DNA from: Myxococcota bacterium
GTDB taxonomy: Bacteria; Myxococcota_A; UBA9160; UBA4427
Length of the DNA stretch: 64,000 nucleotides
Direction of reading: 5' to 3'
Assembly (NCBI GenBank): GCA_028823175.1
Contig: JAPKBZ010000004.1
Span: 38,156-102,155 of the forward strand
Shown: positions 18,779 to 27,779 of the stretch, piece by piece
Numbering within the stretch: the stretch's first letter is position 1
Layout of the letters: every line of letters starts with the position of its first letter
Made by a program: the position numbers and the translations under genes
Notes under the pieces: model-generated
The model's database searches: none
What the model was told of the DNA's origin: nothing
Seen by the model: the letters and a program-made list of their open reading frames with translations, nothing else

Positions 18779-19723
18779 ATGAAGACCGTTCGAGTGGCCA
18801 CCCGAGGAAGTGATCTTGCGCTCGCCCAAGCCAATTATGTGGCGGCCCGGATCCGCGCCGAGCTCGGGCACGACGCGGAACTCGTCATCGTCAGCACCAC
18901 CGGAGACCGAATTCAGAATGTCTCCCTCGCGAAGATTGGCGGCAAGGGCCTCTTCATCAAGGAAATAGAGGAAGCCCTGCTCGACGATCGAGCCGATGTT
19001 GCGATTCATAGCGCCAAGGATCTGCCCAGTGAGATAGCGCCGGGCCTCGAGTTGGTGGCCTTTCCCGAGCGTGCCGACCCCAGGGACGCGTTGGTGGGGA
19101 AGGCGGGAACGGCGAGCGTAGAGACCCTGCCTCGGGGTGCCCGGGTTGGAACCGGCAGTACCCGGCGGGCTGCCTTGCTCCTGGCGACTCGGCCCGATCT
19201 AGAGATCGTGCCCCTGCGTGGGAATGTGCCGACTCGCTTGGCGCGGCTCGAGAGCGATCAACTCGAGGCGGTGGTTCTCGCCTGTGCAGGCCTTGATCGT
19301 CTCGGCCTCGATTCGGCGATCAGCGAGCGCATTTCGCCGGATCTCCTGCTGCCCGCAGTCTGCCAGGGAATGTTGGCCCTAGAGAGTCGGCAAGGTGATC
19401 CCCTGGGCCAGGACCTCGCGCGTCTGAGCGTGCCCGAGAATCTCGTCGCGGCGAGGGCCGAGCGCGGATTTCTGACCCGGCTTGGGGGGGATTGTACGGT
19501 TCCCCTGGCGGCGCATTGCGAGATTCAGCCCCAGGGTGGAGTCCGTCTGCGCGGTCTGGTTTCAAGCCTGAGCGGAAAGGCAATCGTGCGGGCGGAGATC
19601 GAGGGAGCGGCGGAGGAGGCGGCGAGTCTCGGCCGTATTCTGGCCGAGCGCGTCCTCGGCGATGGGGGTGACGCGATCCTGGAAGAGCTTCGACGCCACG
19701 CGGCGGCAGAGGATCGTCCGTGA
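18779..19723 (+). CDS. hemC: porphobilinogen deaminase (hydroxymethylbilane synthase)
   Basis: 314-aa enzyme that polymerises four porphobilinogens on a dipyrromethane cofactor. Seen: VATRGSDLALAQANYVA, IHSAKDLPSE, GTGSTRRAALL (Arg-rich substrate site), LRGNVPTRLARL and the cofactor-attachment Cys in LGGDCTVPLAAH near residue 240. The start was set at the ATG with GAAGGA nine bases upstream; a longer in-frame reading overlapping hemA adds a non-homologous N-terminus. Its stop overlaps the start of the cobA-hemD fusion. Confidence 0.97.
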   Translation: MKTVRVATRGSDLALAQANYVAARIRAELGHDAELVIVSTTGDRIQNVSLAKIGGKGLFIKEIEEALLDDRADVAIHSAKDLPSEIAPGLELVAFPERADPRDALVGKAGTASVETLPRGARVGTGSTRRAALLLATRPDLEIVPLRGNVPTRLARLESDQLEAVVLACAGLDRLGLDSAISERISPDLLLPAVCQGMLALESRQGDPLGQDLARLSVPENLVAARAERGFLTRLGGDCTVPLAAHCEIQPQGGVRLRGLVSSLSGKAIVRAEIEGAAEEAASLGRILAERVLGDGGDAILEELRRHAAAEDRP

Positions 19724-21321
19724 CTCGCCGGGCCGATCGGGGACGTTTGATCCTGGTGGGCGCTGGCCCAGGAGATCCCGACCTGATTACCGTGCGGGGC
19801 GCCACTGCCCTTGGGCGAGCCGACGTTGCCCTCTACGACGAATTGGCGAGCGACGAAATCCTGGACTTGCTGCCCCGCCATGCCGAACGGATCAACGTGG
19901 GCAAGCGCGGGCACGACGAGCCTACCTGGTCTCAGGAGGCAATCAATGAACTGATCGCCGAACGGGCAGGGCAGGGCCAGGTGGTGGTTCGGTTGAAGGG
20001 GGGAGACCCTTTCATCTTCGGCCGAGGCGGAGAGGAGGCCTCGGCTTGCGTGGCCCAAGGGATCCCTTACGAGGTCGTTCCGGGGGTGAGTTCCGCGCTG
20101 GCGGCGCCCGCCTACGCGGGTATCCCCCTGACCGACCGACGCTACTCGGCATCCTTCGCGGTGGTGACCGGCCACAAGGATCCTGGCGGCGTGGCCACGG
20201 CGACACGCTGGCGCGACTTGGCGCGCGCAGCGGATACCCTGGTCATCCTGATGGGGATGCGAAACCTGCGCTCGCTGCTCGCCGAGATCGTCGCGGGGGG
20301 AACGCCAGAGGCGACTCCTGCGGCCGCAGTCATGAATGGCACCCGGGCGGAACAGCGCGTGGAGCTCGCCACCCTGGAGACCCTGGCAGACGCGGTGGAG
20401 GAAAAAGGGCTGGGGGCCCCCTCGGTGATCGTGATCGGTGAGGTCGTGGCCCTGGGCAAGACCCTTGCTTGGTGGGAAGCCTCCCCGCTCTTCGGCTTGG
20501 GGGCCCTGGTGAGCCGGGCCCCTCATCAGGCCAGGGAATTGGCGGCGGCTCTCAGGGCAGCGGGGGCGATTCCCTCTTTTCGCCCGCTGATCGATCTCGT
20601 CGCGGTAGAGGATCCTGCGGAGCGGGCGGTGATCGACGCCAGCCTGGCGCGTTTGGCCGATTACGACGACCTGCTTTTTACCAGCTCCAATGCCGTGCGC
20701 TTTTTCCTCCACCATCTCGAGCGACTGAAGCTTGAGGGCTCTCTGCCGACCCTCACTGCTCGCATCCTTTGCATCGGTCCGAGTACGGCACGGGCGGTGA
20801 CGGCGGCGGGGCTCCCGGTCCACTTCATGTTGTCCGGCGGGCGAGGCGATGCTGATTACATGCTTTCGGAGCTGCTTCGCTCCCACCCGCCCCGTGGACG
20901 CCGGGTTCTGATCCCCCGTTCGGATATCGCACGAGATGTTCTGTCCCGGGGTTTGGCGGGCGCGGGTGCCGATGTCGATGCAGTCACCCACTACCGGAAT
21001 ATTCGCCCGGAAGTCGATGCGGCGGCCCTGCGCGCTGACCTGATTGGGGGAGCCCTGCCGCTGCTCCCTTTTACCAGCCCATCGGCGGTGGAGCACTTCT
21101 CGGAATTGCTTGATGAGGCGTCCCGGGCCGCCTGTCAGCGGTGTATCATTTCGGCCATAGGGACGACGACGGCGGGGGCACTCGAGCGCATCGGGCTAGC
21201 GCCCGATGTCGTGCCCGAGCGTCCAGATGTCCGTGAGATGGTCGAGGCGTTGGAGAATTACGTCGCGAAGGGACGAGAGACCGGAACTCTGCCGGCAGGG
21301 TGGGGGGAGGAGAGGAAATGA
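19720..21321 (+). CDS. cobA-hemD: fused uroporphyrinogen-III C-methyltransferase / uroporphyrinogen-III synthase
   Basis: 533-aa bifunctional protein. Residues about 1-250 are SUMT ([20 protein letters not shown] loop, [46 protein letters not shown]). Residues about 260-525 are HemD ([50 protein letters not shown]). The first half makes precorrin-2 for siroheme/cobalamin; the second closes hydroxymethylbilane to uroporphyrinogen III. Such fusions are common in Firmicutes and deltaproteobacteria. It is coupled to hemC by a GTGA overlap and to hemB by an ATGA overlap. Confidence 0.95.
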   Translation: MTRRADRGRLILVGAGPGDPDLITVRGATALGRADVALYDELASDEILDLLPRHAERINVGKRGHDEPTWSQEAINELIAERAGQGQVVVRLKGGDPFIFGRGGEEASACVAQGIPYEVVPGVSSALAAPAYAGIPLTDRRYSASFAVVTGHKDPGGVATATRWRDLARAADTLVILMGMRNLRSLLAEIVAGGTPEATPAAAVMNGTRAEQRVELATLETLADAVEEKGLGAPSVIVIGEVVALGKTLAWWEASPLFGLGALVSRAPHQARELAAALRAAGAIPSFRPLIDLVAVEDPAERAVIDASLARLADYDDLLFTSSNAVRFFLHHLERLKLEGSLPTLTARILCIGPSTARAVTAAGLPVHFMLSGGRGDADYMLSELLRSHPPRGRRVLIPRSDIARDVLSRGLAGAGADVDAVTHYRNIRPEVDAAALRADLIGGALPLLPFTSPSAVEHFSELLDEASRAACQRCIISAIGTTTAGALERIGLAPDVVPERPDVREMVEALENYVAKGRETGTLPAGWGEERK

Positions 21322-22292
21322 GTTTTCCGAGAGACCGTCTGAGACGATTGCGGGGAAGCGAAACGTTGCGACGAATGGTGGCCGAGACTCGGCTCTCGCG
21401 CGACGACCTCCTGCTTCCGCTCTTCGTCGTCGAGGGTGCTGGGGTGCGAGAGCCCATCGCTTCGATGCCCGGTGTTTTTCGCTTTTCAGTTGACCGCGTG
21501 GTCGAGGAAGCTCGGCGGGTCTGGGATCTGGGGGTGCCGGGAATCATGCTCTTCGGCATCCCGGACGTGAAGGACGCCCGGGGAAGCGGTGCCGACCACG
21601 CCGATGGGGTCGTCCAGAGAGCGATTGCGGCGATCAAGGCCCAAGTGTCGGGACTTTGTGTCATCACGGATGTCTGCCTCTGTGAGTACACGGATCACGG
21701 TCATTGTGGGCTCGTGGAGGGCGAACGGGTCTTGAATGACCCCTCGGTCGAGCGCCTGGCTTTGACGGCGCTCTCTCACGCCAGGGCGGGCGCTGATATG
21801 GTGGCCCCCTCGGACATGATGGATGGCCGGGTAGCGGCGATTCGCGCGGTACTGGACGAGCACGCTTTCGAAGAGATTCCGATTCTTTCCTACGCAGCCA
21901 AATATTCGAGCGCTTTCTACGGCCCCTTTCGGGATGCGGCGGAGAGCACACCTCAATTTGGAGATCGTCGGGGATATCAGATGGATCCGGCCAATCGCCG
22001 GGAGGCGATGCGGGAACTCCGTTCGGATTTCGAGGAGGGGGCAGATATCCTGATGGTCAAACCGGCCTTGTCCTATCTCGATATCATTGCCGAGGCGCGC
22101 CAATCCTTCGATGTCCCTATTGCGGCCTACCACGTTTCCGGTGAGTACTCGATGATCAAGGCCGCAGCTGCCAATGGCTGGATCGACGGAGAGCGCGCCA
22201 TGCTCGAAGCGATGCTTTCGATCAAGCGGGCCGGGGCGGACATCATCCTCACCTATGCGGCAGCCGATTTGGCCGCGCATCTCGATGCCTGA
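21318..22292 (+). CDS. hemB: delta-aminolevulinic acid dehydratase (porphobilinogen synthase)
   Basis: 324-aa enzyme that condenses two 5-aminolevulinates to porphobilinogen. The Cys-rich catalytic Zn site is present ([14 protein letters not shown], three Cys), so this is the Zn-dependent rather than Mg-only type. The Schiff-base lysines are in [14 protein letters not shown] and [17 protein letters not shown] precedes the ATG, which overlaps the preceding stop. Pathway order within the operon is not reaction order: hemB acts before hemC. A DUF4177 gene follows 18 bases on. Confidence 0.97.
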   Translation: MSFPRDRLRRLRGSETLRRMVAETRLSRDDLLLPLFVVEGAGVREPIASMPGVFRFSVDRVVEEARRVWDLGVPGIMLFGIPDVKDARGSGADHADGVVQRAIAAIKAQVSGLCVITDVCLCEYTDHGHCGLVEGERVLNDPSVERLALTALSHARAGADMVAPSDMMDGRVAAIRAVLDEHAFEEIPILSYAAKYSSAFYGPFRDAAESTPQFGDRRGYQMDPANRREAMRELRSDFEEGADILMVKPALSYLDIIAEARQSFDVPIAAYHVSGEYSMIKAAAANGWIDGERAMLEAMLSIKRAGADIILTYAAADLAAHLDA

Positions 22293-22310
22293 GCCTCTCG
22301 TCTTACTCGG

Positions 22311-22508
22311 ATGGGGCTAGCTGTGGGCACGATCTACAAAGTCGTCGAGTTGAGTACCGTGGGCGAGGAAGAGATCGAAAAGGCCTTGAACGAGTGGACC
22401 GCCCAAGGTTGGGCTTTTGACACCATGCAATTTGCCATGCGCGAGAGTTCCAAGCGTCCGGCCATGGCTTTCCTGACCTTTACTCGTGAAGACGGAGACG
22501 CGGCCTAG
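22311..22508 (+). CDS. DUF4177-like small protein
   Basis: 65-aa protein with the short DUF4177 pattern: YKVVEL near the N-terminus, then LNEWTAQGWAFDTMQFAM (the N-x-x-x-x-x-GW-x-x-x motif) and a final beta strand MAFLTFTR. No catalytic residues, signal or membrane segment are visible. Start could be this ATG or the GTG four codons later; neither has a strong ribosome site. It sits last in the heme operon, before a terminator. Function unknown; the operon position is the only hint. Confidence 0.7.
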   Translation: MGLAVGTIYKVVELSTVGEEEIEKALNEWTAQGWAFDTMQFAMRESSKRPAMAFLTFTREDGDAA

Positions 22509-22548
22509 ATCCAGGCCAGGGTCTGGGCCCGGTGCCCCAAACCAAGAG

Positions 22549-22586
22549 GGCCGCTTCCCCGAGGGTTGGGGAGCGGCCGCTTGTTT
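22549..22586. terminator. terminator between the heme operon and WS/DGAT
   Basis: GGCCGCTTCCCC pairs with GGGGAGCGGCC (one-base bulge) across a 7-base loop, followed by TTGTTTTCG. It lies between two convergent genes about 40 bases past the DUF4177 stop and just before the WS/DGAT stop, so it may serve both, with a better U-tract for the plus strand. Confidence 0.7.
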
Positions 22587-22603
22587 TCGTTGTGTCCTGG
22601 TGA

Positions 22604-24139
22604 TCAGGCGCTGGTGGGTTCGACCCGGTCGCCTCCCGGCAGAACGGTCTCGATCTCTTCAACCGAACTCGCGGGGGCCGAGGCCTTGGCCGTCTTTTTT
22701 GCCGGCTTGGAGGCGGGCTTCCTCTTCGAATCCGAGAGCTTGACTCCAGCCGCCTGGGCGACGCTCTTAATCGTATTTCGCACGAACGTGACGAACTCGG
22801 CAAGGTCGGGGATGACGTCGGGATTGGCATTGAAGCCCCAACAGACCTTTCCGTTGTAGCTCATCAACGCGATTCCCAATCCCATCTCGCCCAATAGGGG
22901 GACCTGGGGAAAGAGGGAAATCAGTTTCGCACCCTGGAGATAGAGCGGGAATTGTGGTCCTGGCACATTCGTCACAATTGAGTTGATCGGGCCACTGACC
23001 GATTGAGCGCCCAGGGAGAGCAGGCTGGCCGGAGCGGCCTCAGCGACTTTCATGATCATTTCGACGCCCAGGGCCTGATTGGTTTCTTTCAGTTCCTGGG
23101 TGGTCTGGTGAATGCGTTGGAGTTGAAGCAAGGGATCGGCTTCATCGATGGGAAGCCCGATGACCCAGGACGAGACCCGGTTGCCCATGCGGCCCTTCTC
23201 TTCCTCCTTGCGAATGCTGACCGGCGCCGAGATTTTAAAGTCGAGATCTTCTGGGCGCGCACCCCGCATTTTGAGAAAGTCGCGAACGGCTCCGGTCACG
23301 ACCGTAAGAACCACATCGTTGACCGAGCAACCGAGTCCCTTGCGGAGGGCCTTGATGTCGGCGAGGGGCGTTTCGAGCCAATCAAATTTTCGGTGTGGGC
23401 TGGGCGGCCCGTTCATCGGTGTAGGACTGGCCTTGAGCCCTTGGCCGAGTGTTTGCCAGAGGATCTTGGCCCGCGACGTAACCTCCGTGGCCAGGTCCTC
23501 GGTCTCCGCGACGAAAGCGTTCAGTCCCTTGAGAATCTGGAGAGGCAGGCTCGTGCGCCTCAGGACTTCGTCTCGCAGGAGTTCAGAGTTCGGCGGTGCC
23601 GGTCGGGGCACGAAAGTCGGTGCTTCGACGATCTTCGGCGAAGGGTTGTCGGACATCATGATTTGGGCAATGCCAACCCCTGAGGCGCCGTCGATCATGC
23701 AGTGATGAATCTTGGTGATGACTGCAAAACGATCGTTCTCGAGCCCTTCGACGATCCACGTTTCCCAGAGCGGTCGAGTTCGATCGAGGGGCTGGGCCAT
23801 AATGCGGGCGGAAAGTTTCTTGAGCTGGTCCTCGGTTCCGGGTTGGGGAAGGGCCGTGTGGCGCACGTGGTACTCAAGGCTGAAGTGCCGATCATCGACC
23901 CAGACGGCGTGGTTTTCGAGGGGGATGAAATGCAGCTTCTGGCGATAGCGCGGGATCAGGTGCAGGTAGCTCTCGGTTGCACGCTTGATCTTCTCGAAAT
24001 CGATGCCCCCGTTTTCACCCCTCAACTCGGCGGCTTCGTAGAGCATGGTCGAAGACACGTGCATGTGACAGTTGGGAGTCTCCATCAAGAGAAAGCTGTT
24101 GTCTTGGGCGGAGAGTCGGTCCGAGTACGTTTTGGTCAT
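22604..24139 (-). CDS. wax ester synthase / diacylglycerol acyltransferase (WS/DGAT)
   Basis: 511-aa acyl-CoA:alcohol/diacylglycerol acyltransferase that makes wax esters or triacylglycerol storage lipid at the membrane. The condensing motif HHxxxDG is intact (HHCMIDGASG, H145-H146...D150-G151). RPLWE near 122, NDVVLTVVTGAVRDFL near 290 and the conserved N-x-V-P-GP (VTNVPGPQFPLYL) are family landmarks. The C-terminus is a Lys/Ala-rich tail. The start is the ATG after TAGAGGAAAAC; an upstream extension through a His/Pro-rich stretch is a reading of the 5' leader, not protein. The leader carries a G/C tract and a palindromic site. Confidence 0.93.
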   Translation of the reverse strand: MTKTYSDRLSAQDNSFLLMETPNCHMHVSSTMLYEAAELRGENGGIDFEKIKRATESYLHLIPRYRQKLHFIPLENHAVWVDDRHFSLEYHVRHTALPQPGTEDQLKKLSARIMAQPLDRTRPLWETWIVEGLENDRFAVITKIHHCMIDGASGVGIAQIMMSDNPSPKIVEAPTFVPRPAPPNSELLRDEVLRRTSLPLQILKGLNAFVAETEDLATEVTSRAKILWQTLGQGLKASPTPMNGPPSPHRKFDWLETPLADIKALRKGLGCSVNDVVLTVVTGAVRDFLKMRGARPEDLDFKISAPVSIRKEEEKGRMGNRVSSWVIGLPIDEADPLLQLQRIHQTTQELKETNQALGVEMIMKVAEAAPASLLSLGAQSVSGPINSIVTNVPGPQFPLYLQGAKLISLFPQVPLLGEMGLGIALMSYNGKVCWGFNANPDVIPDLAEFVTFVRNTIKSVAQAAGVKLSDSKRKPASKPAKKTAKASAPASSVEEIETVLPGGDRVEPTSA

Positions 24140-24288
24140 GTTTTCCTCTATTTCTGTGAGTCCGTATCCCTCGCTTGATCCGCTCGTGAAAGCGGGATTC
24201 CCGAGGGTTGCGGGTGTTCTGCCCAGGTCGCCCGTGCCACTCGACTCACCGGCCCCGGGGCAGATAAGTGCAGGAAGGCAGAGCGGAC

Positions 24289-24334
24289 GGGGATGGGGAT
24301 GGGGATGGGGGCGGGGGAGGGGGAGGGGGGAGGG
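24289..24334. repeat. G-tract repeat in the WS/DGAT leader (potential G-quadruplex)
   Basis: Plus-strand GGGGAT units (three in a row) run into GGGGGC, GGGGGA and GGGGGGA blocks, at least seven G-runs of four to six within 46 bases. The WS/DGAT mRNA carries the C-rich complement, so any quadruplex would form in the template DNA strand. The rest of the 367-base gap holds the promoter, the palindrome and no recognisable gene. Confidence 0.8.
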
Positions 24335-24408
24335 TTGGCTTGGGAGGGATCCGCAGCCGCATCCCCAGGCGATACAACCGTCGCTCGCGGGAATGGAAAG
24401 CGAGAGGC

Positions 24409-24436
24409 AGTCTAACCGAGGCCCTACTTGCGTCAA
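24409..24436 (-). promoter_or_regulatory. candidate promoter of WS/DGAT
   Basis: On the minus strand: TTGACG (5/6), 16-base spacer, TAGACT (4/6). Spacing and hexamers match the candidate groESL promoter closely. It implies an independent transcript with a leader of about 265 nt that includes the C-rich tract, rather than cotranscription only with the upstream LLM gene. Confidence 0.5.
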
Positions 24437-24449
24437 TGTAAAACGGTGT

Positions 24450-24470
24450 ACTGCATCAACGCGATGCAGT
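24450..24470. promoter_or_regulatory. 21-bp palindrome upstream of the WS/DGAT promoter
   Basis: Perfect 8-bp arms ACTGCATC and GATGCAGT surround AACGC. The element ends 14 bases upstream of the -35 on the WS/DGAT strand, a position suited to an activator or a repressor blocking polymerase. There is no T-tract, so it is not a terminator. The binding protein is unknown; TetR-type dyads of this size are common. Confidence 0.55.
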
Positions 24471-24506
24471 GAGAACGAGAGCTTCGGGAATTATGCAGCC
24501 ATACTT

Positions 24507-25559
24507 TTAGTGGATAGCCGGGAGCACCTCACCGACGACCTGTTCTAGCGATGCGATGCGTTCGCTCTCGCTGGCTCCTGGTACCTGGGGGCGAACCACC
24601 AGGAGGTTCATACCCAGGGTTCCTGCGTACTCCGCCAGGCGTTCCTTGACGGCCTCTGAACTGCCGACGATGACCCGCTGGCTGGCCGGGGCGGCGACGG
24701 CTCGTGCAACGGCGGCGGGCAGCTTGGCGGCTGAGCCGCCCTGTCGCCCCTCTCCCTTGAGTGCCTCCATCACTCGGCGGCAAGCCGAGGGATTGTCCGA
24801 GACGAAAACTGTACGCATGATCGGAGTTACCCAGCGACCCGGTGCGGGGGCTTCGCCCATGGCCTCTCGGTAGCGATAGAGATTTTCACGAATTTGTTCA
24901 AACGTTTCGATTGGAGAGGCGAGATAGGGGAGCCCTCGTCGAGCGGCCTGGGCCAATCCCTTGGGCCCGAATGCGGCGACGGCCAGGGGGGGATGGGGGG
25001 ATTGATAGGGCGGAGGGCTGCGCGCCGGCGCGGCTTCCCGCATGGATTCGAAGAGTGTGCCCTTCAGGCTGACCTCTTCTTCTCGCCATGCCGAGAGGAT
25101 CAGGTCGAGTGCGGCGTCGAAGCGCTGGCGTTTGGTGGCGGGGTCGATGCCGAAGGCCGAGAAGAGGGGTGCCCGAAATCCCCGCCCCAGCCCCACGATC
25201 ACCCTTCCCCGCGAGAGTCGGTCGAGGGAGGCGATCTCTTCGGCGATTCGAAGGGGGTTGTGGATGGGGATCAGGAGCGATGTCGTCGCTAGTCGGATCC
25301 TTTTCGTGCGCGTGGCAAAGGCGGCGAGGGCAAGCAGTGGTGACGTGTTACCCCCTTGCGCGAAATGCATTTCGGGCATCCAGACCGAGTGAAGCCCCGC
25401 CCTGTCTGCCCGCTCGACCCAGTTTCTCGCCGCCTCCCACTCCCGGGTGTTGGACGATCCGCCCACCGAGATGCCCAAGCGCAAGCCGTCGATGCCCCAA
25501 TGCTCCAGGGCCTGCGCCCGGGTCGTGCCCGGCATTTTATGGACGACCGGATTATTCAT
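24507..25559 (-). CDS. LLM-class flavin-dependent oxidoreductase
   Basis: 350-aa bacterial-luciferase-like TIM barrel. Typical segments: LGISVGGS near the N-terminus, HSVWMPEMHFAQGGNTSPLLALAAFATRTKRIRLATTS, IAEEIASLDRLSRGRVIVGLGRGF and a C-terminal RVIVGSSEAVKERLAEYA. These enzymes use FMN or F420; which one is not decidable here. GGAGGAATTCAT precedes the ATG. It overlaps the end of the ABC1-kinase gene by eight bases, so it is translationally coupled to it, and precedes WS/DGAT on the same strand. Substrate unknown. Confidence 0.85.
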   Translation of the reverse strand: MNNPVVHKMPGTTRAQALEHWGIDGLRLGISVGGSSNTREWEAARNWVERADRAGLHSVWMPEMHFAQGGNTSPLLALAAFATRTKRIRLATTSLLIPIHNPLRIAEEIASLDRLSRGRVIVGLGRGFRAPLFSAFGIDPATKRQRFDAALDLILSAWREEEVSLKGTLFESMREAAPARSPPPYQSPHPPLAVAAFGPKGLAQAARRGLPYLASPIETFEQIRENLYRYREAMGEAPAPGRWVTPIMRTVFVSDNPSACRRVMEALKGEGRQGGSAAKLPAAVARAVAAPASQRVIVGSSEAVKERLAEYAGTLGMNLLVVRPQVPGASESERIASLEQVVGEVLPAIH

Positions 25560-26913
25560 ATGAATTCCTCCCCCTCGGTTCTCTGGGTGAAACCCCTAGT
25601 GCGTAGGGGAGAATGGTCTCGAGCATATCGAGCTTGGCTCCCAGTGTTTGGCCGAGTCCTGAGAGGAGCCCGATGACGCGACCGAGTAGGACCAAGTGCT
25701 CGGGCACGCGCACGACGGGGTTTTCCCGAATCATCCGGGGCAGCTCTTGGCCTGCTTCGCGCACGACTTGCGGATCCACGTAGCTCTGGTTGCGCAGTCG
25801 CTTGGCCATGTCGAGGAGGATCGACGCGATCGACTGGAGGGCCTCGGCGGAATTCGTTCGGGTTTCGAAGCCCAGCGCGACCAGCGCGTCTCCCATGGCT
25901 TTGGCGTTGCCCTGGAGCAGAGCCCCTGCGAACTGGACGGTGCTCTGTCGAAAGGCCGGCGGCAACTCTTTGGCAAGCCCGAAGTCGAGAAAGACGACGA
26001 TTGCCGGGCCATCGTCTTTTTCTGGAGGGAGGACCATGAGGTTGCCGGGGTGGGGATCGGCATGAAAGAATCCTTCGACGAGAATCTGCTCGCAGTAGGC
26101 TTCGAGAAGGGTCTGCATTACGGAGCTGGGTTCGATGCCCGCTCGTTCAAGCGCGGAGCGATCGCTGATCTTTATGCCTTCGACGAAATCGCTCACGAGG
26201 ACCCGGGTTGTCGTGAAGTCCCAATAAACCCGAGGAATTCTGAGATCCGCCCGTCCTTCGAAGAAGCCCGCGACACGCTCGGCATTGATGCCCTCGCTGC
26301 AGAAGTCGAGCTCCCTGGGCATGTGCTCCGAGAGTTCACCGATTAGGGGCATGAGGTCGAGACCGCGCTCAAAAACGCCTACGGCTCGAAATAGGGCACG
26401 GAGGTTGGAGAGATCCGAATGAACGAGGTCGCGAATTTCGGGATATTGCACCTTGACCGCCACGTCCCGGCCATCATGGAGCCTCGCTCGGTGAACCTGG
26501 GCGAGGGAAGCCGAGGCGACGCTCTGCTCATCGAATTCGGAAAACGCTTGATCCAGGGGCATCCCGAGTTCGCGCTCCACCACGGCCCGGATTTCGGAGA
26601 AGGGGCGAGGCGGGACCCTGTCCTGGAGCTTGGAGAGCACTTCGATGTATTCCGGCGGCAACACGTCCGAGCGGGAGCCAATGAACTGGCATCCCTTGAG
26701 CACGAGGCCCCGCAATTCGACGGCCACTTCGAAGATGGCCTCGGCCGAGCGCCGGTTGAAACGTTTCCATCGTGCCTGCATCTCCTGGGGAGGCACGCGC
26801 CGGGCGGCCCATTGATTGGCCTTGATGCCCAGGTAGATCCGGCCGAAGGTCGAAGCGATGCGACGCGCACGGTGAGCCTGATCTGCGAGCAATCGAATCC
26901 TGAACCGAGCCAT
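25552..26913 (-). CDS. ABC1/AarF/UbiB-family atypical kinase
   Basis: 453-aa ADCK/UbiB family protein. Signature motifs: the K-G-x-Q element (LKGCQFIGSRSDVLPPEYIEVLSKLQD, near residue 75), the Ala-rich loop (ASASLAQVHRARLHDG), the VAIK-type lysine (VAVKVQYP), the catalytic loop (FHADPHPGNLMVL) and the metal-binding DFG (VFLDFGLAKEL). Members act in quinone lipid biosynthesis or as ATP-dependent lipid-linked factors. The ATG after GGAGGCGGAA was chosen; a start six codons earlier is possible. First of three minus-strand genes (kinase, LLM, WS/DGAT), suggesting a lipid context. Confidence 0.9.
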   Translation of the reverse strand: MARFRIRLLADQAHRARRIASTFGRIYLGIKANQWAARRVPPQEMQARWKRFNRRSAEAIFEVAVELRGLVLKGCQFIGSRSDVLPPEYIEVLSKLQDRVPPRPFSEIRAVVERELGMPLDQAFSEFDEQSVASASLAQVHRARLHDGRDVAVKVQYPEIRDLVHSDLSNLRALFRAVGVFERGLDLMPLIGELSEHMPRELDFCSEGINAERVAGFFEGRADLRIPRVYWDFTTTRVLVSDFVEGIKISDRSALERAGIEPSSVMQTLLEAYCEQILVEGFFHADPHPGNLMVLPPEKDDGPAIVVFLDFGLAKELPPAFRQSTVQFAGALLQGNAKAMGDALVALGFETRTNSAEALQSIASILLDMAKRLRNQSYVDPQVVREAGQELPRMIRENPVVRVPEHLVLLGRVIGLLSGLGQTLGAKLDMLETILPYALGVSPREPRGRNSYE

Positions 26914-27149
26914 TTCCGCCTCCAAGGCCAATCTACCCCAGGCCGGGGTGAGCCGGGGGAGCCTATCCCGCGGAAGTCAGCCCGCTGGTCATCGAGAGTT
27001 TGATCGCCGCTTGTAGGCGTCTCTCCCGCAGGGCCCAAGCGCTCGGGCGCTCGGGAGACGCGGGTCGGCTCGGGGCTGAACGGCCTGGGTCCGGGAGTTC
27101 GTGCGCTTTTCGCTTCACGAACCCCCTATTCCTCCCGTATGGTGATCGT

Positions 27150-27560
27150 ATGAGGCAAGTTGGTGAAATCATGACCCCCCGGGTGGTGGCGATTGGAGCA
27201 GAGGATCGGCTCCTGACGGTGGAGGACATCATGACCCTGGGGCGGTTGCGCCATTTGCCGGTGGTGCGCTCAGGGGAACTCGTCGGGGTGATTTCCGAGC
27301 GCGATCTATTGCGCGCTTCGCCCTCCTGCCTCGAACTCCAGGAGGTGGATGAGCGCCGGAACTTCCTGAATTCCATCGAGGTATGGCAGGCGATGTCGAG
27401 CCCCGCCATCGTGGTTGACGCGAAGGCCTCGCTCCACCGCGCCGTAGAGCTGATGCTCGAGGAGGAAATCGGCTGCTTGCCGGTGACCGACGACACGGGA
27501 GAACTCCGGGGCATGCTCAGCCGAGGGGATGTCTTCGCGAGCATGGCGCGAGAGGGCTGA
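27150..27560 (+). CDS. CBS-domain pair protein
   Basis: 136-aa protein made of two CBS motifs. The first is residues about 1-55 (VGEIMTPRVVAIGAEDRLLTVEDIMTLGRLRHLPVVRSGELVGVISERDLL) and the second about 70-130 (VWQAMSSPAIVVDAKASLHRAVELMLEEEIGCLPVTDDTGELRGMLSRGDV). Such pairs bind adenine nucleotides and sense energy or regulate partners. There is no enzymatic domain or membrane segment. The start follows a weak GGTGA. A tandem Usp gene lies about 220 bases downstream on the same strand, a common stress-sensor pairing. Confidence 0.9.
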   Translation: MRQVGEIMTPRVVAIGAEDRLLTVEDIMTLGRLRHLPVVRSGELVGVISERDLLRASPSCLELQEVDERRNFLNSIEVWQAMSSPAIVVDAKASLHRAVELMLEEEIGCLPVTDDTGELRGMLSRGDVFASMAREG

Positions 27561-27779
27561 CCCCCTGCGGGACGGATTCAGCGAGGCGAGGGCCTGCCCG
27601 GACCGCCAAATTGCGCCTCCCTCCGGGGTATCGTATCCTACGGGGGTCCCATCCCACCTTCCTGCGAACTAGCCCGGGGGGTGGAGAGGGTCGGCCGGTG
27701 CTCATTCGGCGGGCTCCTCGGGGAATTTGAGACCACTCAATGGGCGGGCCGGGTCAACCGGACCCAAGGCGAGGGCGAA

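Noticed and set aside
19480..19520. HemC cofactor-Cys shifted by one residue (GGDCTVP)
   Set aside because: The Cys is present in the expected loop and similar variants are familiar in this family.
24140..24436. N-terminal extension of WS/DGAT through a His/Pro-rich stretch
   Set aside because: It reads through the promoter leader and the C-rich tract; the family N-terminus and ribosome site support ATG at 24139.
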